Assembly (NCBI RefSeq): GCF_003201975.1
Contig: NZ_QJJQ01000003.1
Span: 1 to 64,000 of the forward strand
From: Pseudogracilibacillus auburnensis
GTDB taxonomy: Bacteria > Bacillota > Bacilli > Bacillales > Amphibacillaceae
DNA: 64,000 nt
Direction: 5' to 3'
The notes beneath the pieces are model-generated. The model made no database searches and had not been told where the DNA came from. It worked only from the letters and a program-made list of their open reading frames with translations. This document shows positions 19,067-29,267 of this stretch, one piece after another. Made by a program: the position numbers and the translations under genes. How positions within the stretch are numbered: the stretch's first letter is position 1; each line of letters opens with the position of its first letter.

Positions 19067-20539
19067 ATGATGCAACTTGAAGAAATTCTTTTCGCCTTAC
19101 CATTTTATAAAACAAAACAATCAGTCGAAAATATACAGGTAAATGGAATGAAAATGGATCACCGTGATATTAAAGCGGGGGATATTTTTGTTTGTATAAA
19201 AGGTTTTACAGTCGATGGACATCGTTTTGCTCAGCAGGCGATTGACAATGGCGCCAATGTCATTATTGCAGAAAAGGAGTTAGACGTATCAGGTGCAATA
19301 ATCATTATAGTGCCTGATACGACGAGGGCACTCGCTTTACTTGCTACAAAATATTATCAATATCCAACGAATCAAATTCCACTGATTGGTATCACTGGGA
19401 CGAATGGAAAAACGACAACTACATATTTGCTAGAAGAAATATGTCAAAAACATAACAAAAAAACCGGTCTTATTGGTACGATTCAAGTGAAAATTGGTCA
19501 TGATACATATGACATAAAAAATACAACACCTGATGCACTTCATTTACAACGACTTTTTAATCAAATGGTAGAAGAAAAAGTGGATATTGCTATGATGGAA
19601 GTATCTTCTCATGCGCTTGACTTAGGTCGTGTCTATGGATGTGACTTCGATATTGCGGTATTTACGAACCTATCACAAGACCATTTAGATTATCATCAAG
19701 ATATGGACGATTATTTACGAGCTAAAACATTGCTTTTTACTGGGCTTGGAAATAGATATGAGGATAAAAAGAAATATGCCGTACTAAATATAGATGATCC
19801 TAACAGTGAATATATTAAAAAAAGTACTGCACAGCCTATTGTAACGTATGGTGTAAACGAAAAAGCAGATGTGATGGCAACAAATATTCACTACCATCTA
19901 AAAAGTACAACTTTTACTTTAGAAACACCAATTGGAGAAACGAACATTACGAGTCAATTAATCGGCACATTTAATATTTATAATATATTAGCTGCCGTTT
20001 CAGTTGCTATCTTACTAAAAGTACCACTAAAAACAATAAAAGAGGCGTTAGAAACTATTGCAGGTGTTGATGGCCGCTTTGAGCAAGTAACAGTAGGGCA
20101 AAAATTTGCTGTGATCGTTGACTATGCACATACACCAGATTCATTAGAAAACGTGCTCCAAACGATTAAAGAGTTTGCAGAACAGAAAGTATATGTTGTC
20201 GTCGGTACTGGAGGAGATCGTGATCGTACGAAACGTCCACTCATGGCAAATGTTGCGACTAAATATAGTGATGTAGCTATTTTTACATCGGATAACCCGC
20301 GAACAGAAGAGCCATTAGCGATCTTAAATGATATGACTTCTGGACTAACAGCAAAAAATTATCAAGTAATTGAAAACCGTAAAGAAGCGATTCATCATGC
20401 CGTTCAACTTGCTAATGATGGAGATATTATTTTAATAGCAGGTAAAGGTCATGAAACATATCAAGAAATTAATGGGATAAGATATGATTTTGATGATCGT
20501 GTCATTGCAAAAGAAGCGATTAAACAGAAGGGATATTGA
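19067..20539 (+). CDS. murE: UDP-MurNAc-tripeptide synthetase (meso-DAP adding) MurE
   Basis: A 490-residue Mur ligase that adds the third residue to UDP-MurNAc-L-Ala-D-Glu. The P-loop GITGTNGKTTTTY (about residues 108-120) and the downstream VSSHAL and NLSQDHLDYH motifs are present. The C-terminal DNPR motif (about 408) is the marker for meso-diaminopimelate rather than lysine, as expected for Bacillus. GAAAGG precedes tandem ATG codons, either of which could be used. The murF start follows the stop directly. Confidence 0.96.
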   Translation: MMQLEEILFALPFYKTKQSVENIQVNGMKMDHRDIKAGDIFVCIKGFTVDGHRFAQQAIDNGANVIIAEKELDVSGAIIIIVPDTTRALALLATKYYQYPTNQIPLIGITGTNGKTTTTYLLEEICQKHNKKTGLIGTIQVKIGHDTYDIKNTTPDALHLQRLFNQMVEEKVDIAMMEVSSHALDLGRVYGCDFDIAVFTNLSQDHLDYHQDMDDYLRAKTLLFTGLGNRYEDKKKYAVLNIDDPNSEYIKKSTAQPIVTYGVNEKADVMATNIHYHLKSTTFTLETPIGETNITSQLIGTFNIYNILAAVSVAILLKVPLKTIKEALETIAGVDGRFEQVTVGQKFAVIVDYAHTPDSLENVLQTIKEFAEQKVYVVVGTGGDRDRTKRPLMANVATKYSDVAIFTSDNPRTEEPLAILNDMTSGLTAKNYQVIENRKEAIHHAVQLANDGDIILIAGKGHETYQEINGIRYDFDDRVIAKEAIKQKGY

Positions 20540-21901
20540 GTGATGTTATTTACGTTACGTTATTTACAGGCTATTTTTCCCAGTGTTTCAGGGCTACTAG
20601 AGGAAGAGCTTGAAATAAAGCAAATAATGACAGATAGTAGAATGAAGCAAGAGGACGCTTTATTTATTCCAATCGTTGGAGAAAATTTTAATGGTCATGA
20701 TTTTATTCACGATGCGATTGAACAAGGAGCAGTTGCTGCACTTTGGGAAAAATCAGTAGAAATACCAGAAAATATATCTTCTTCTTTCGTATTTTTTATC
20801 GTAGATGATACGATAAATGCATTACAACAATTAGCAAAATTTTATAAGAAGGAAATAAATCCAACGATCATTGGTATTACTGGTTCAAACGGAAAAACGA
20901 CGACAAAGGATTTAATGGCAGCGGTGTTAAAGACAACATTTAATACTTGTGCAACAGTCGGTAATTTTAATAATCATATTGGTTTACCGTTAACTATTTT
21001 ACAAATGAAGCGAGATACAGAAATGTTAATCCTTGAAATGGGAATGAACCATTTTCATGAAATTGATCTTCTAACAAAAATTGCTGAGCCTAATTTTGCC
21101 GTTATTACCAATATAGGTGAATCCCATATTGAACATCTTGGCTCACGTGAAGGAATAGCAAAAGCAAAACTTGAAATAAAGAATGGTCTACAAGCGGATG
21201 GACTATTAATTTTAGATGGTGATGAAGCATTACTTAAGTCGTTCGCAAATGATAAACAAGTCATTACTTGTGGATTTGGAATGGAGAATGATACGGTCAT
21301 TTCGAATGTGCAATTAACCCATGATCAAACGACTTTCCAAATTGGAAATAATGAATATTATTCCATCCCATTGCTAGGAAACCATCAAGCTAAAAACGCA
21401 AGTTATGTTATCACCATTGCAAAAAAACTCGGGATCTCCATCGATAATATAAAGCTGGGGTTACAAGCACTTGAACATAGTCATATGCGTTTTGAGTTAT
21501 TAAAAGGGAAAAATGGTGTGTCTATTATTAACGACGCATATAATGCATCTGCTACATCGATGAAAGCTGCAATAATGGTAATGAAGCAAATGGATGGATT
21601 TAACCAAAAAATTGTTGTGCTTGGTGATATATTAGAGCTAGGAGAGTATGCTAAAACGCTTCATCGTTCGGTTGCTGAGGTTATTGATCAACCGATCGAT
21701 GTGTTATTTACTTACGGGAATCATGCTAAAATAATTTCAGATGAAGTGAAGAGAACAAAAAGCGGTATTAGAAGTAATCATTTTGACACAAAAGAGGCTT
21801 TATTAAAAGGGTTAGAAAATTATATACAAAAAGATACATTAATTTTATTTAAAGCTTCAAGAGGAATGGCATTTGAACAATTCATTCATGAAATAGTGTA
21901 A
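20540..21901 (+). CDS. murF: UDP-MurNAc-tripeptide-D-Ala-D-Ala ligase MurF
   Basis: A 453-residue Mur ligase that completes the pentapeptide by adding D-Ala-D-Ala. The N-terminal substrate-recognition domain contains MTDSR (about residues 30-34). The ATP site [15 protein letters not shown] (about 112-126) and the NIGESHIEHLGS segment are conserved. The start is GTG immediately after the murE stop; an ATG three bases later is equally possible. In B. subtilis murF lies away from this cluster next to ddl, so its place between murE and mraY is the E. coli-like order. Confidence 0.94.
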   Translation: MMLFTLRYLQAIFPSVSGLLEEELEIKQIMTDSRMKQEDALFIPIVGENFNGHDFIHDAIEQGAVAALWEKSVEIPENISSSFVFFIVDDTINALQQLAKFYKKEINPTIIGITGSNGKTTTKDLMAAVLKTTFNTCATVGNFNNHIGLPLTILQMKRDTEMLILEMGMNHFHEIDLLTKIAEPNFAVITNIGESHIEHLGSREGIAKAKLEIKNGLQADGLLILDGDEALLKSFANDKQVITCGFGMENDTVISNVQLTHDQTTFQIGNNEYYSIPLLGNHQAKNASYVITIAKKLGISIDNIKLGLQALEHSHMRFELLKGKNGVSIINDAYNASATSMKAAIMVMKQMDGFNQKIVVLGDILELGEYAKTLHRSVAEVIDQPIDVLFTYGNHAKIISDEVKRTKSGIRSNHFDTKEALLKGLENYIQKDTLILFKASRGMAFEQFIHEIV

Positions 21902-21935
21902 TGATATGGGCGGTTTATAAAAGGAGGAGAAATCA

Positions 21936-22925
21936 ATGAGTCTATACATAGTGATGATGGCATTAGCAATAAGCTTTTTAATTACCGTCCTATTGAGTCC
22001 AATTTTCATCCCATTTCTAAGGAGATTGAAGTTCGGACAGAGCATCCGGGAAGAGGGACCAGAATCACATATGAAAAAATCAGGAACACCGACAATGGGT
22101 GGAGTGATGATCGTCATAAGTATTACGATTACTTCGTCCATTATCGTTTATAAATTGTTAGACGGATCAGTCGGGTATGAATTTTGGTTATTAATATTTG
22201 TATTAATTGGCTATGGTTTATTAGGATTTTTGGATGATTTTATTAAAGTTGCAATGAAACGCAACTTAGGGTTAACGTCGAAACAGAAATTAGTTGGTCA
22301 ATTAGTCATTGCAATTATCTTTTATATTACTTTACGAATGAATGAATTTCCGACATATATTCAATTACCTGGAACGGACATTCAGTGGGAATTAGGTTGG
22401 GCGTATGCATTATTAATTGTATTTATGCTTGTCGGTTCATCGAATGCTGTCAATTTAACGGACGGTTTAGATGGACTATTAGCAGGTACGGCAACGATTG
22501 CTTTTGGCGCATTTGCACTGCTCGCTTCCTATCATTATCCAGAATTTGAAATTGTGACGATCTTTTCATTAGCAGTGGTCGGCTCGTTAATTGGATTTTT
22601 AGTATTTAATGCACATCCAGCGAAAGTATTTATGGGAGATACGGGTTCTCTTGCCCTCGGCGGAGCCATTGCAGCGGTAGCGATCTTAACGAAATTGGAA
22701 ATTATTTTAGTAATTATCGGCGGTGTTTTCGTGATTGAAACACTTTCTGTGATCATCCAAGTTATTTCCTTTAAAACGACAGGAAAAAGAGTGTTTAAAA
22801 TGAGTCCACTACATCACCACTATGAATTATTAGGATGGTCAGAGTGGAGAGTAGTAACTACTTTTTGGCTGTTCGCAATTATCTTTGCAACAGTTGGAAT
22901 CTATATAGAGGTGGCTTTATCTTGA
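21936..22925 (+). CDS. mraY: Phospho-MurNAc-pentapeptide transferase MraY
   Basis: A 329-residue membrane enzyme that makes lipid I from UDP-MurNAc-pentapeptide and undecaprenyl phosphate. About ten hydrophobic segments are visible. The cytoplasmic catalytic motifs [31 protein letters not shown] and [13 protein letters not shown] are intact. AAGGAGGAG precedes the ATG. The last bases overlap the TTG start of murD, a sign of translational coupling. Confidence 0.96.
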   Translation: MSLYIVMMALAISFLITVLLSPIFIPFLRRLKFGQSIREEGPESHMKKSGTPTMGGVMIVISITITSSIIVYKLLDGSVGYEFWLLIFVLIGYGLLGFLDDFIKVAMKRNLGLTSKQKLVGQLVIAIIFYITLRMNEFPTYIQLPGTDIQWELGWAYALLIVFMLVGSSNAVNLTDGLDGLLAGTATIAFGAFALLASYHYPEFEIVTIFSLAVVGSLIGFLVFNAHPAKVFMGDTGSLALGGAIAAVAILTKLEIILVIIGGVFVIETLSVIIQVISFKTTGKRVFKMSPLHHHYELLGWSEWRVVTTFWLFAIIFATVGIYIEVALS

Positions 22926-24274
22926 AAACATTAGAAAACTTCCCATATGAACATGTACTAGTACTCGGATTAGCCAAAAGTGGTACAGCGGCTGCGAGAG
23001 TTTTATTAAATAGTGGCATCAACGTCATTGTGAACGACCATCATGCTAAAGAAGATGCGGAAATTGTCAAAGAATTACACGCAAAGGGTGCGAACGTCAT
23101 CGTAGGGTCGCATCCTATTTCTATTTTAGATGAGGTGGAATTAATCGTTAAAAACCCTGGCATCCCATATAGTAACCCGATTTTAATCGAAGCAGAAAAT
23201 AGAAATATCCCAATTATAACAGAAATAGAATTGGCAGCGAACCTTGCTACTGAAAGTGAAATAATCGGGATTACAGGATCAAATGGTAAAACGACGACAA
23301 CTACATTAGTGGCGGAAATGTTAAACAAAAGTAATCAACCAGTTAAGCTTGCAGGCAATATTGGGATTGTTGCGACAGAGGTTGCTGAAAGCTTAGAAAC
23401 AAACGATACATTATTATTAGAATTATCATCATTTCAATTAATGGGCGTACATTCGTTTCGTCCTCATATCGCTGTCCTATTAAATTTATTTGAAGCTCAT
23501 ATAGATTACCACGGTACCGTTCAAAATTATGAGCAGGCAAAAATGAATATTTTTCGTAACCAAGCAGCAAGTGATTATCTTATTTTTAATTTGGATGACG
23601 AAAAGGTAACAAGAGCAGTGAAACAAGCAAAAGCAAAACTAATTCCGTTCTCAGTAAGGCAAAAGCATATTAAAGGTGCATGGGTCAATAATGGTTATAT
23701 TTACTTTCATGAGGAACCGATTATTGCACAAGAAGATATCGTTTTAGTAGGGGAACATAATCTCCAAAATATACTTGCAGCAATTAGTGTTGCGATACTA
23801 TCTGGGGCTACCATAGCAGGAATTAAGAAGGTTCTTACAGAATTTATCGGTGTAAAGCATCGATTACAATATGTAGCAACCATTCATGGACGCCTATTTT
23901 ATAATGATTCCAAAGCGACGAATATGTTAGCAACAGAAAAAGCATTACAAGCTTTTCAGCGACCAACTATATTGCTTGCTGGAGGACTAGATCGAGGAGA
24001 TACGTATGAAGATTTAATTCCATCATTAAAACACGTAAAAGCAATGGTGTTATTTGGTGAAACGAAAGAGAAATTAAAAAGAACGGCGGAACAAGCGAAC
24101 ATTAAACATATTGAAGTAGTAGAAAATGTTGGTGAAGCAACAGAGGTTGCTTACAAACTTTCTGATGAAGGAGATGTTATTTTATTATCACCAGCTTGTG
24201 CTAGTTGGGATCAATATAAAACATTTGAAGAAAGAGGGGACATGTTTATCCATGCTGTGCATATATTAGCATAG
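22922..24274 (+). CDS. murD: UDP-MurNAc-L-alanine-D-glutamate ligase MurD
   Basis: A 450-residue Mur ligase that adds D-glutamate to UDP-MurNAc-L-Ala. Its start is TTG, seven bases after GAGGTGG. It overlaps the mraY stop and gives almost exactly the B. subtilis length (451). A longer reading frame back to 22835 lies inside mraY and is rejected. Motifs are [11 protein letters not shown] near the N-terminus, [14 protein letters not shown] (about 116-129), KHRLQYV and the C-terminal [17 protein letters not shown]. The stop codon touches the first arm of the regulatory hairpin before spoVE. Confidence 0.95.
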   Translation: MKTLENFPYEHVLVLGLAKSGTAAARVLLNSGINVIVNDHHAKEDAEIVKELHAKGANVIVGSHPISILDEVELIVKNPGIPYSNPILIEAENRNIPIITEIELAANLATESEIIGITGSNGKTTTTTLVAEMLNKSNQPVKLAGNIGIVATEVAESLETNDTLLLELSSFQLMGVHSFRPHIAVLLNLFEAHIDYHGTVQNYEQAKMNIFRNQAASDYLIFNLDDEKVTRAVKQAKAKLIPFSVRQKHIKGAWVNNGYIYFHEEPIIAQEDIVLVGEHNLQNILAAISVAILSGATIAGIKKVLTEFIGVKHRLQYVATIHGRLFYNDSKATNMLATEKALQAFQRPTILLAGGLDRGDTYEDLIPSLKHVKAMVLFGETKEKLKRTAEQANIKHIEVVENVGEATEVAYKLSDEGDVILLSPACASWDQYKTFEERGDMFIHAVHILA

Positions 24275-24352
24275 GGGGATAAATACTTTCACCATGTTTG
24301 GCCAACTTCATATGACGATATCCCCCTTTGTTTTTTAAAAGGGGGCTTTTTT
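24273..24352 (+). promoter_or_regulatory. Competing hairpins: terminator and RBS-masking structure before spoVE
   Basis: AGGGGGATA (24273-24281, beginning in the murD stop) is a perfect complement of TATCCCCCT (24319-24327). The same C-run also pairs as CCCCCTTT (24322-24329) with AAAGGGGG (24338-24345). The second hairpin is followed by CTTTTTT and contains the spoVE Shine-Dalgarno GGGGG. The two hairpins exclude each other, so the region can act as an intrinsic terminator and translation block with an antiterminator alternative. A ribosome finishing murD would cover the first arm. Confidence 0.6.
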
Positions 24353-25465
24353 ATGTTTAAATTTACGAATGATCAAAAAAGGTTACCGGATCTTACCTTG
24401 TTATTTATAGTCTTACTTTTACTTTTGATTGGACTAGTTATGGTATATAGCTCTTCTCATATTTGGGCTGTATACAAATATGATGATGCATTCTTCTTTG
24501 TGAAACGGCAGTTTTTATTTGCAAGTGTTGGCATATTAGGGATGTTCTTTCTTTATTTAATCCCTTATCATACGTGGAAAAAATACGTACATGTCATTTT
24601 ATTTATTTGCTTTTTATTTTTATTACTCGTACTTGTACCAGGGATTGGAATTGTAAGAGGAGGCGCACAAAGTTGGATCGGAGTTGGCGCATTTAGTATT
24701 CAACCTTCTGAATTTATGAAATTAGGCTTAATTTTATATTTATCAAGTTATTTGACAACCCAAAAAAAAGCAATTACCTCTTTTACTAAAGGTTTTTTCT
24801 TTCCTATCGTCCTCATTTTTATCGTTTTTGGTTTTATTATGCTACAGCCCGATTTTGGTACTGGAGTTGTTTTAGTATCAACTTGTGTCCTGATGATCTT
24901 TATCGCTGGGACACGTTTAACATATTTTATTTATTTAGCACTACTAGGTGCTGTTGGATTTACATTATTAATTTTATCCGCACCATATCGCATTAGTCGT
25001 ATCACTGCATACTTAAATCCGTGGGACGATCCATTAGGGGACGGGTTCCAAATTATTCAATCTTTATATGCTATTGGACCTGGTAAGCTAATGGGTGTCG
25101 GGTTCGGGAATAGTTTACAAAAGTACTTTTATTTGCCGGAACCTCAAACAGATTTTATTTTTGCTATTATTGGAGAAGAGTTCGGCTTTATCGGTGCAAC
25201 GATTATCATCATCTTATTTTTTATTCTTTGTTGGCGTGGAATTCGAGTTGCATTACATGCTGTAGATTCCTTTGGACGCTATGTTGCATTTGGGATTATC
25301 GCAATGATTACGATTCAAGTAATGATCAATATTAGTGTAGTGATCGGTTTAATTCCAGTAACAGGGATTACTTTACCTTTTTTAAGTTACGGGGGTTCTT
25401 CGCTTACTTTAACACTTTGTTCGATTGGTATTTTGTTAAATATTAGCGCATATACAAAAAATTAA
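24353..25465 (+). CDS. spoVE: Stage V sporulation protein E (SpoVE), SEDS glycosyltransferase
   Basis: A 370-residue SEDS protein with about ten membrane segments. It polymerises cortex glycan together with SpoVD. Conserved stretches include GAFSIQPSEFMKL, FGTGVVLVSTC, YRISRITAYLNPWDDPLGDG, LPEPQTDFIFAIIGEE and LPFLSYGGSSL. It resembles SpoVE more closely than vegetative FtsW in length and sequence. The start lies seven bases after GGGGG that is part of a terminator-like hairpin. In B. subtilis murG follows, but here an inverted molybdoenzyme block follows. Confidence 0.92.
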   Translation: MFKFTNDQKRLPDLTLLFIVLLLLLIGLVMVYSSSHIWAVYKYDDAFFFVKRQFLFASVGILGMFFLYLIPYHTWKKYVHVILFICFLFLLLVLVPGIGIVRGGAQSWIGVGAFSIQPSEFMKLGLILYLSSYLTTQKKAITSFTKGFFFPIVLIFIVFGFIMLQPDFGTGVVLVSTCVLMIFIAGTRLTYFIYLALLGAVGFTLLILSAPYRISRITAYLNPWDDPLGDGFQIIQSLYAIGPGKLMGVGFGNSLQKYFYLPEPQTDFIFAIIGEEFGFIGATIIIILFFILCWRGIRVALHAVDSFGRYVAFGIIAMITIQVMINISVVIGLIPVTGITLPFLSYGGSSLTLTLCSIGILLNISAYTKN

Positions 25466-25522
25466 ATTTTAATTACAATACAACTCTATTATATTTTTAA
25501 GCTTATAATAGGAGGGGATTAT

Positions 25523-25618
25523 GTGAAATTTAATCTACTTCCGAATTTCTTGATGGCAAAATCGATAAATAACGCAAAGCAATATTTTTTCTATCTTTAC
25601 TTAATTTTGTATGGATAA
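25523..25618 (+). CDS. Possible 31-residue peptide
   Basis: A GTG codon follows a strong AGGAGGGG site at 25510-25517 and opens a 31-codon frame ending at 25618. The product is hydrophobic toward its end (QYFFYLYLILYG) and has no similarity that I recognise. It occupies the place where murG would start in related genomes but does not look like MurG. It may be a real small ORF or a leftover ribosome site at a deletion junction. Confidence 0.25.
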   Translation: MKFNLLPNFLMAKSINNAKQYFFYLYLILYG

Positions 25619-25655
25619 TTTTCAGCCCCTAGTTATGAAGAGTAATCGCCTTGTT

Positions 25656-26108
25656 TTATTGTTGTTTTAACACCTTAGTAATAGCATGTTTAATTTCTTC
25701 ATATCCAGTGCAACGGCAAATATTTGATTGTAGCCAATTTTTAATTTGATAGTCATCAGGATTAGGATGATGTGCAGCCAAAGCATAACAATTCATAATG
25801 AAACCCGATGTACAATACCCACATTGAAACGCAAATTCATCAATGAATGCTTTTTGAATAGAGGTTTGATGAAGTCCTTCAATTGTTATAATCTCATGAT
25901 TTTCTGATTCCATTGCGAGCACAAGACAAGATTTCATCGGTCTTTGATCAAAAAGAACTGTGCATGCACCACAATCTCCATTCTCACAACCTGGTTTTGC
26001 ACCAGTTAAACCAAGATTTTCACGCAGTGTATGTAAAAGTGTGTCTGCTGGCCTAACATAAATACGTCTTTTCTCATGATTTACCGTTAATTCTATCGAT
26101 TGTAACAA
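25656..26108 (-). CDS. Xanthine-dehydrogenase-type [2Fe-2S] subunit (PucE/CoxS-like)
   Basis: A 150-residue iron-sulfur subunit of a molybdenum hydroxylase. The N-terminal ferredoxin-like cluster motif PGCENGDCGACTVLF (about residues 38-52) and the C-terminal helical cluster motif CGYCTSGFIM...CRCTGY (about 95-136) supply the eight cysteines of the two clusters. It is the last gene of a three-gene unit in the order molybdenum, FAD and FeS subunit, all on the minus strand. It passes electrons from the molybdenum site to FAD. The closest functional analogue is B. subtilis PucE. Confidence 0.85.
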   Translation of the reverse strand: MLQSIELTVNHEKRRIYVRPADTLLHTLRENLGLTGAKPGCENGDCGACTVLFDQRPMKSCLVLAMESENHEIITIEGLHQTSIQKAFIDEFAFQCGYCTSGFIMNCYALAAHHPNPDDYQIKNWLQSNICRCTGYEEIKHAITKVLKQQ

Positions 26109-26113
26109 ATATA

Positions 26114-26953
26114 TTACCTCACTTTTAATTTAGTTAAAGATTCTTCTAATAGATATCGAAGTACAAATTCTCTATATGCCGATGAACCATGTGCATCATC
26201 TAAAATAGGTGCAGGAAGTGCTTTAATAACTGCACTTAGTTTTTCTTCAAAGCTGTCGGCTACACTATTTAATATTTTTTCAATAGCATAGGAACGAAAA
26301 GGAAATGCGCAAAGTCCGCTAAATGCAAACCGTACCTTTTCTTCCGTTTGTAACCCATTAACAGTCAAAACTGGGTATCCTATTCGACCTATCTTTGTTA
26401 TTTTTTTTGATACAAATTGCAAGTTTAAATATGATTTCTTAATCGCAATTTGTACAATGAATGTTCCATGATCCAAATTTATTTTGTTATCAAATATTTC
26501 ATGTATAGGCACTTCTCTAATTCCTAATTCGCTCATAATTAAAAGTGTTGCATCCGTTAATAATAATGGTAATATTGCTTCCTTATACATAATGCTCCCA
26601 CAAATATTTCCGGCAATTGTGATTTTCTCCCTTGATGTATGATCAGCAATTCGTCCGCAATTTTTCCTTAATAAAGGAAACTCTTCTCTTTCTTCTAAAT
26701 GTGCCAGTGTAATTGAACCGCCTATGATAAAGTGGTCACCTTGAAAACCAATGGCATTACATTCCGGAATATTCCTTATATTTATTACTGCTTGAGTATT
26801 ATTATAAAAAGCGTTTATACGTAGCATCGTAATTATTTCAGTTCCACCATTAAAATAAACAGGCGATTTTCCTTCTTTATCTAATTGTTGAAATAATTCT
26901 ATCGCTTTTGCGGCTGTAAATGGTTGATGATATTCAAAATTATTTGTAATCAA
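26114..26953 (-). CDS. Molybdenum hydroxylase FAD-binding subunit (PucC-like)
   Basis: A 279-residue FAD subunit of the xanthine dehydrogenase/CO dehydrogenase class. The N-terminus FEYHQPFTAAKAIEL, the FAD segment YFNGGTEIITML (about 32-43) and TIAGNICGS are visible. The chosen TTG start at 26953 is six bases from GAGGTG, overlaps the stop of the large subunit by 14 bases, and gives a length close to B. subtilis PucC (about 277). Upstream starts would read through the large-subunit gene. The usual dinucleotide-binding GGNLA segment is replaced by AGNICGS, as I recall for PucC-type proteins. Confidence 0.82.
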   Translation of the reverse strand: MITNNFEYHQPFTAAKAIELFQQLDKEGKSPVYFNGGTEIITMLRINAFYNNTQAVINIRNIPECNAIGFQGDHFIIGGSITLAHLEEREEFPLLRKNCGRIADHTSREKITIAGNICGSIMYKEAILPLLLTDATLLIMSELGIREVPIHEIFDNKINLDHGTFIVQIAIKKSYLNLQFVSKKITKIGRIGYPVLTVNGLQTEEKVRFAFSGLCAFPFRSYAIEKILNSVADSFEEKLSAVIKALPAPILDDAHGSSAYREFVLRYLLEESLTKLKVR

Positions 26954-29267
26954 TCGCCTCACCTCGTGCATGTTTCCAAATGGTTTCCGGAAAAAGTGGT
27001 AATTGATTAAGAGACACCCCTGCGGCTTTGGATAGACTATTGGCAAGCGCGGCAGGCATACCTATAATTCCATGTTCCCCAAGTGGTCTGGCCCCATACG
27101 GTGCGTCAAGTTGAGGTGTCGAAATGAATTCTACAATGTACTCTGGTTGTTCATCAAAAATGAATGTCTTATACGTTCGAAATTGATTGTTTTCTACCTT
27201 TCCATTATCATCATAAATAAAACCCTCTCTACTCGCCCAACTCAATCCCATCGACATGGCGCCTGTTACTTGTCCACGTGCTGCTTTAGGGTTGAGTATT
27301 TTTCCAGCATCTATAACAGAAATAGCTTTTTTAATTTTATAAGAGAACGTTTTTCGATCCAATTCCACTTCTACTGCTTGTGCTCCTACCGTCCATTCAG
27401 GGCCACCTATTCCCTTTCCTGTATGTGAATCAATCTCGGTTAAATGATGCATGATAAAACTGCCTTGTCCGATAACCTCACCCCCGATAGCATTTCCATT
27501 TGAATATTTATAACCAAAAGCTGCTGTGCCTAGATTTATAAATCTTTTCGGATCGTGTTTCACATAAATTTGTGAATTTCCAACTTCCAGCTGGTCAGGA
27601 CTACATCTTAAGGCATAAGAAGCAGTGACTTTCAATTGTTTTTTCGCATTTTCTGCCGCATCCAATACTGCATTCCCGACCATATAGATTCCCGTGCTTG
27701 CCACAGTTTTCCAATGGTTTGGACTAACGGATGTATCCACTTCCATTTTCACATGTATTTTACTAATATCAACCTTCATACTCTCCGCCAAGATTTGTGC
27801 TAAGACGGTTTTCGTTCCTTGACCAATTTCAACCAATCCGACATGAAGATTAATGCTTCCATCTTGATTAAAGGTTATAATAGCACCAGAAGTTGCATCA
27901 GTTGGGGATAAAGATGTCTTCCATAGACAACTTATTCCTTTTGCACGAACAATTCTGTCTGATAGATGGATAATTTCTCCTTGTTTCCAATCTATTAGTT
28001 CTTTGACCCTTTGTATACATTTTAATGTATTACCGATATTGCTTTTAGTAAGTGGTGCTTGAGTTGGGGTTGTATCACCTGTCTTAATCGCATTCAATTT
28101 CCTAAGTTCAATTGAATCTATTTGTAATTTATTAGCGAGAGTATCTATTGCACGCTCAATAGCAAACGTTAATTCGCCATGACCATAACCCCTAAAAGAA
28201 GTTGCGTAGGTATGATTCGTGTACACGCATAAAGAATCACACCATACATGATCAATGTTATATGGACCTGTACAATTTGTTGCTGCTGTTGTTGTAATAT
28301 CAGATGATTCATCAACGTAAGCACCTGCATCAAATAGGAATTTTATCTCACACATTTTAAATTTCCCTGTTTTTGTTGCACCTAATTTCACATTTGCACT
28401 CATACCTATATGAACCGGGGATGTCACAAAATCATCTTCTCGTGTGTTGGTGAGGCTTACTAATCTACCACCAACAGCTTTCGATGCCACATAGGCTAGT
28501 AGCTCTAGTTGTACTGCTGCTTTTCCGCCAAATCCACCGCCTACCAAAGGACAATGAACAATGACATCCGATTCATTAAGCATAAAATATTTGCATATAT
28601 TTTGTTTAATTGCAAATGGTGCTTGACTGGAAGAATGAATGTGTACCTGCCCGTTAGCTACAATTTCCGCCCGTACAGAACGGGTTTCCATTGCAGCATG
28701 ATCGGAGGGAGGTAAAGATACATCTACATTCACCGTAACTTCACTCAACTTTCTTCCTTTGTCAATATTCCCTTTTCTAATTTTTATATGATTAGCTGTA
28801 TTCTGTTTAGGATTAGGCGCCATTTTCTTTACTTGATAATACTGAAGCAAATTTTCGTGAATGAAGGGCTTAATGCCAGCTAACGCTTCATGAACTGTAT
28901 GAATAACAGGTAATAATTCATAACGAACATCAATATACTTACACGCTTCTTGTGCTTCGTATTCACTATCAGCAACTACTATTGCTATTGGTTCACCGAA
29001 ATAGCGGATCTTATCAATAGCAAGTATTGGACGGTCTTCAATAGCGGACCCAGTCAAAATAGGATAGTCCTGTCCAGTAATTATTGTACGAACACCAGGT
29101 AGTTTTTCTGCTTTTGTACTATCAATGGATGTAATGTTAGCATGGGCATGTGGACTAGTTAATATCTTCGCATACAACAGCCCCGCAGTTGTAAAATCAT
29201 CTGTATATTTCGCAGTTCCAGTGACTTTATTTTCACTTTCTTTTCTAGGTACGCTCTTTCCTATCAT
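26940..29267 (-). CDS. Molybdenum hydroxylase large subunit (xanthine dehydrogenase, PucD-like)
   Basis: A 775-residue molybdopterin-binding catalytic subunit. Features are the N-terminal Ald_Xan_dh domain (KVTGTAKYTDDF, about 14-25), the VGGGFGGK motif (about 240), FRGYGHGE (about 360), QGTKTVLAQ (about 480) and the C-terminal GARPLGEHGIIG. That last motif holds the glutamate that acts as base at the molybdenum centre. It belongs to the xanthine dehydrogenase family, but related hydroxylases act on other purines or N-heterocycles, so the substrate is not certain. Maturation genes (pucA/pucB, mobA) are not nearby. The block is inverted relative to the surrounding division genes. Confidence 0.82.
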   Translation of the reverse strand: MIGKSVPRKESENKVTGTAKYTDDFTTAGLLYAKILTSPHAHANITSIDSTKAEKLPGVRTIITGQDYPILTGSAIEDRPILAIDKIRYFGEPIAIVVADSEYEAQEACKYIDVRYELLPVIHTVHEALAGIKPFIHENLLQYYQVKKMAPNPKQNTANHIKIRKGNIDKGRKLSEVTVNVDVSLPPSDHAAMETRSVRAEIVANGQVHIHSSSQAPFAIKQNICKYFMLNESDVIVHCPLVGGGFGGKAAVQLELLAYVASKAVGGRLVSLTNTREDDFVTSPVHIGMSANVKLGATKTGKFKMCEIKFLFDAGAYVDESSDITTTAATNCTGPYNIDHVWCDSLCVYTNHTYATSFRGYGHGELTFAIERAIDTLANKLQIDSIELRKLNAIKTGDTTPTQAPLTKSNIGNTLKCIQRVKELIDWKQGEIIHLSDRIVRAKGISCLWKTSLSPTDATSGAIITFNQDGSINLHVGLVEIGQGTKTVLAQILAESMKVDISKIHVKMEVDTSVSPNHWKTVASTGIYMVGNAVLDAAENAKKQLKVTASYALRCSPDQLEVGNSQIYVKHDPKRFINLGTAAFGYKYSNGNAIGGEVIGQGSFIMHHLTEIDSHTGKGIGGPEWTVGAQAVEVELDRKTFSYKIKKAISVIDAGKILNPKAARGQVTGAMSMGLSWASREGFIYDDNGKVENNQFRTYKTFIFDEQPEYIVEFISTPQLDAPYGARPLGEHGIIGMPAALANSLSKAAGVSLNQLPLFPETIWKHARGEAIDYK

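Noticed and set aside
22835-22921. 29-codon N-terminal extension of murD
   Set aside because: It is the mraY coding sequence read in another frame. The TTG at 22922 has its own ribosome site and gives the normal MurD length.
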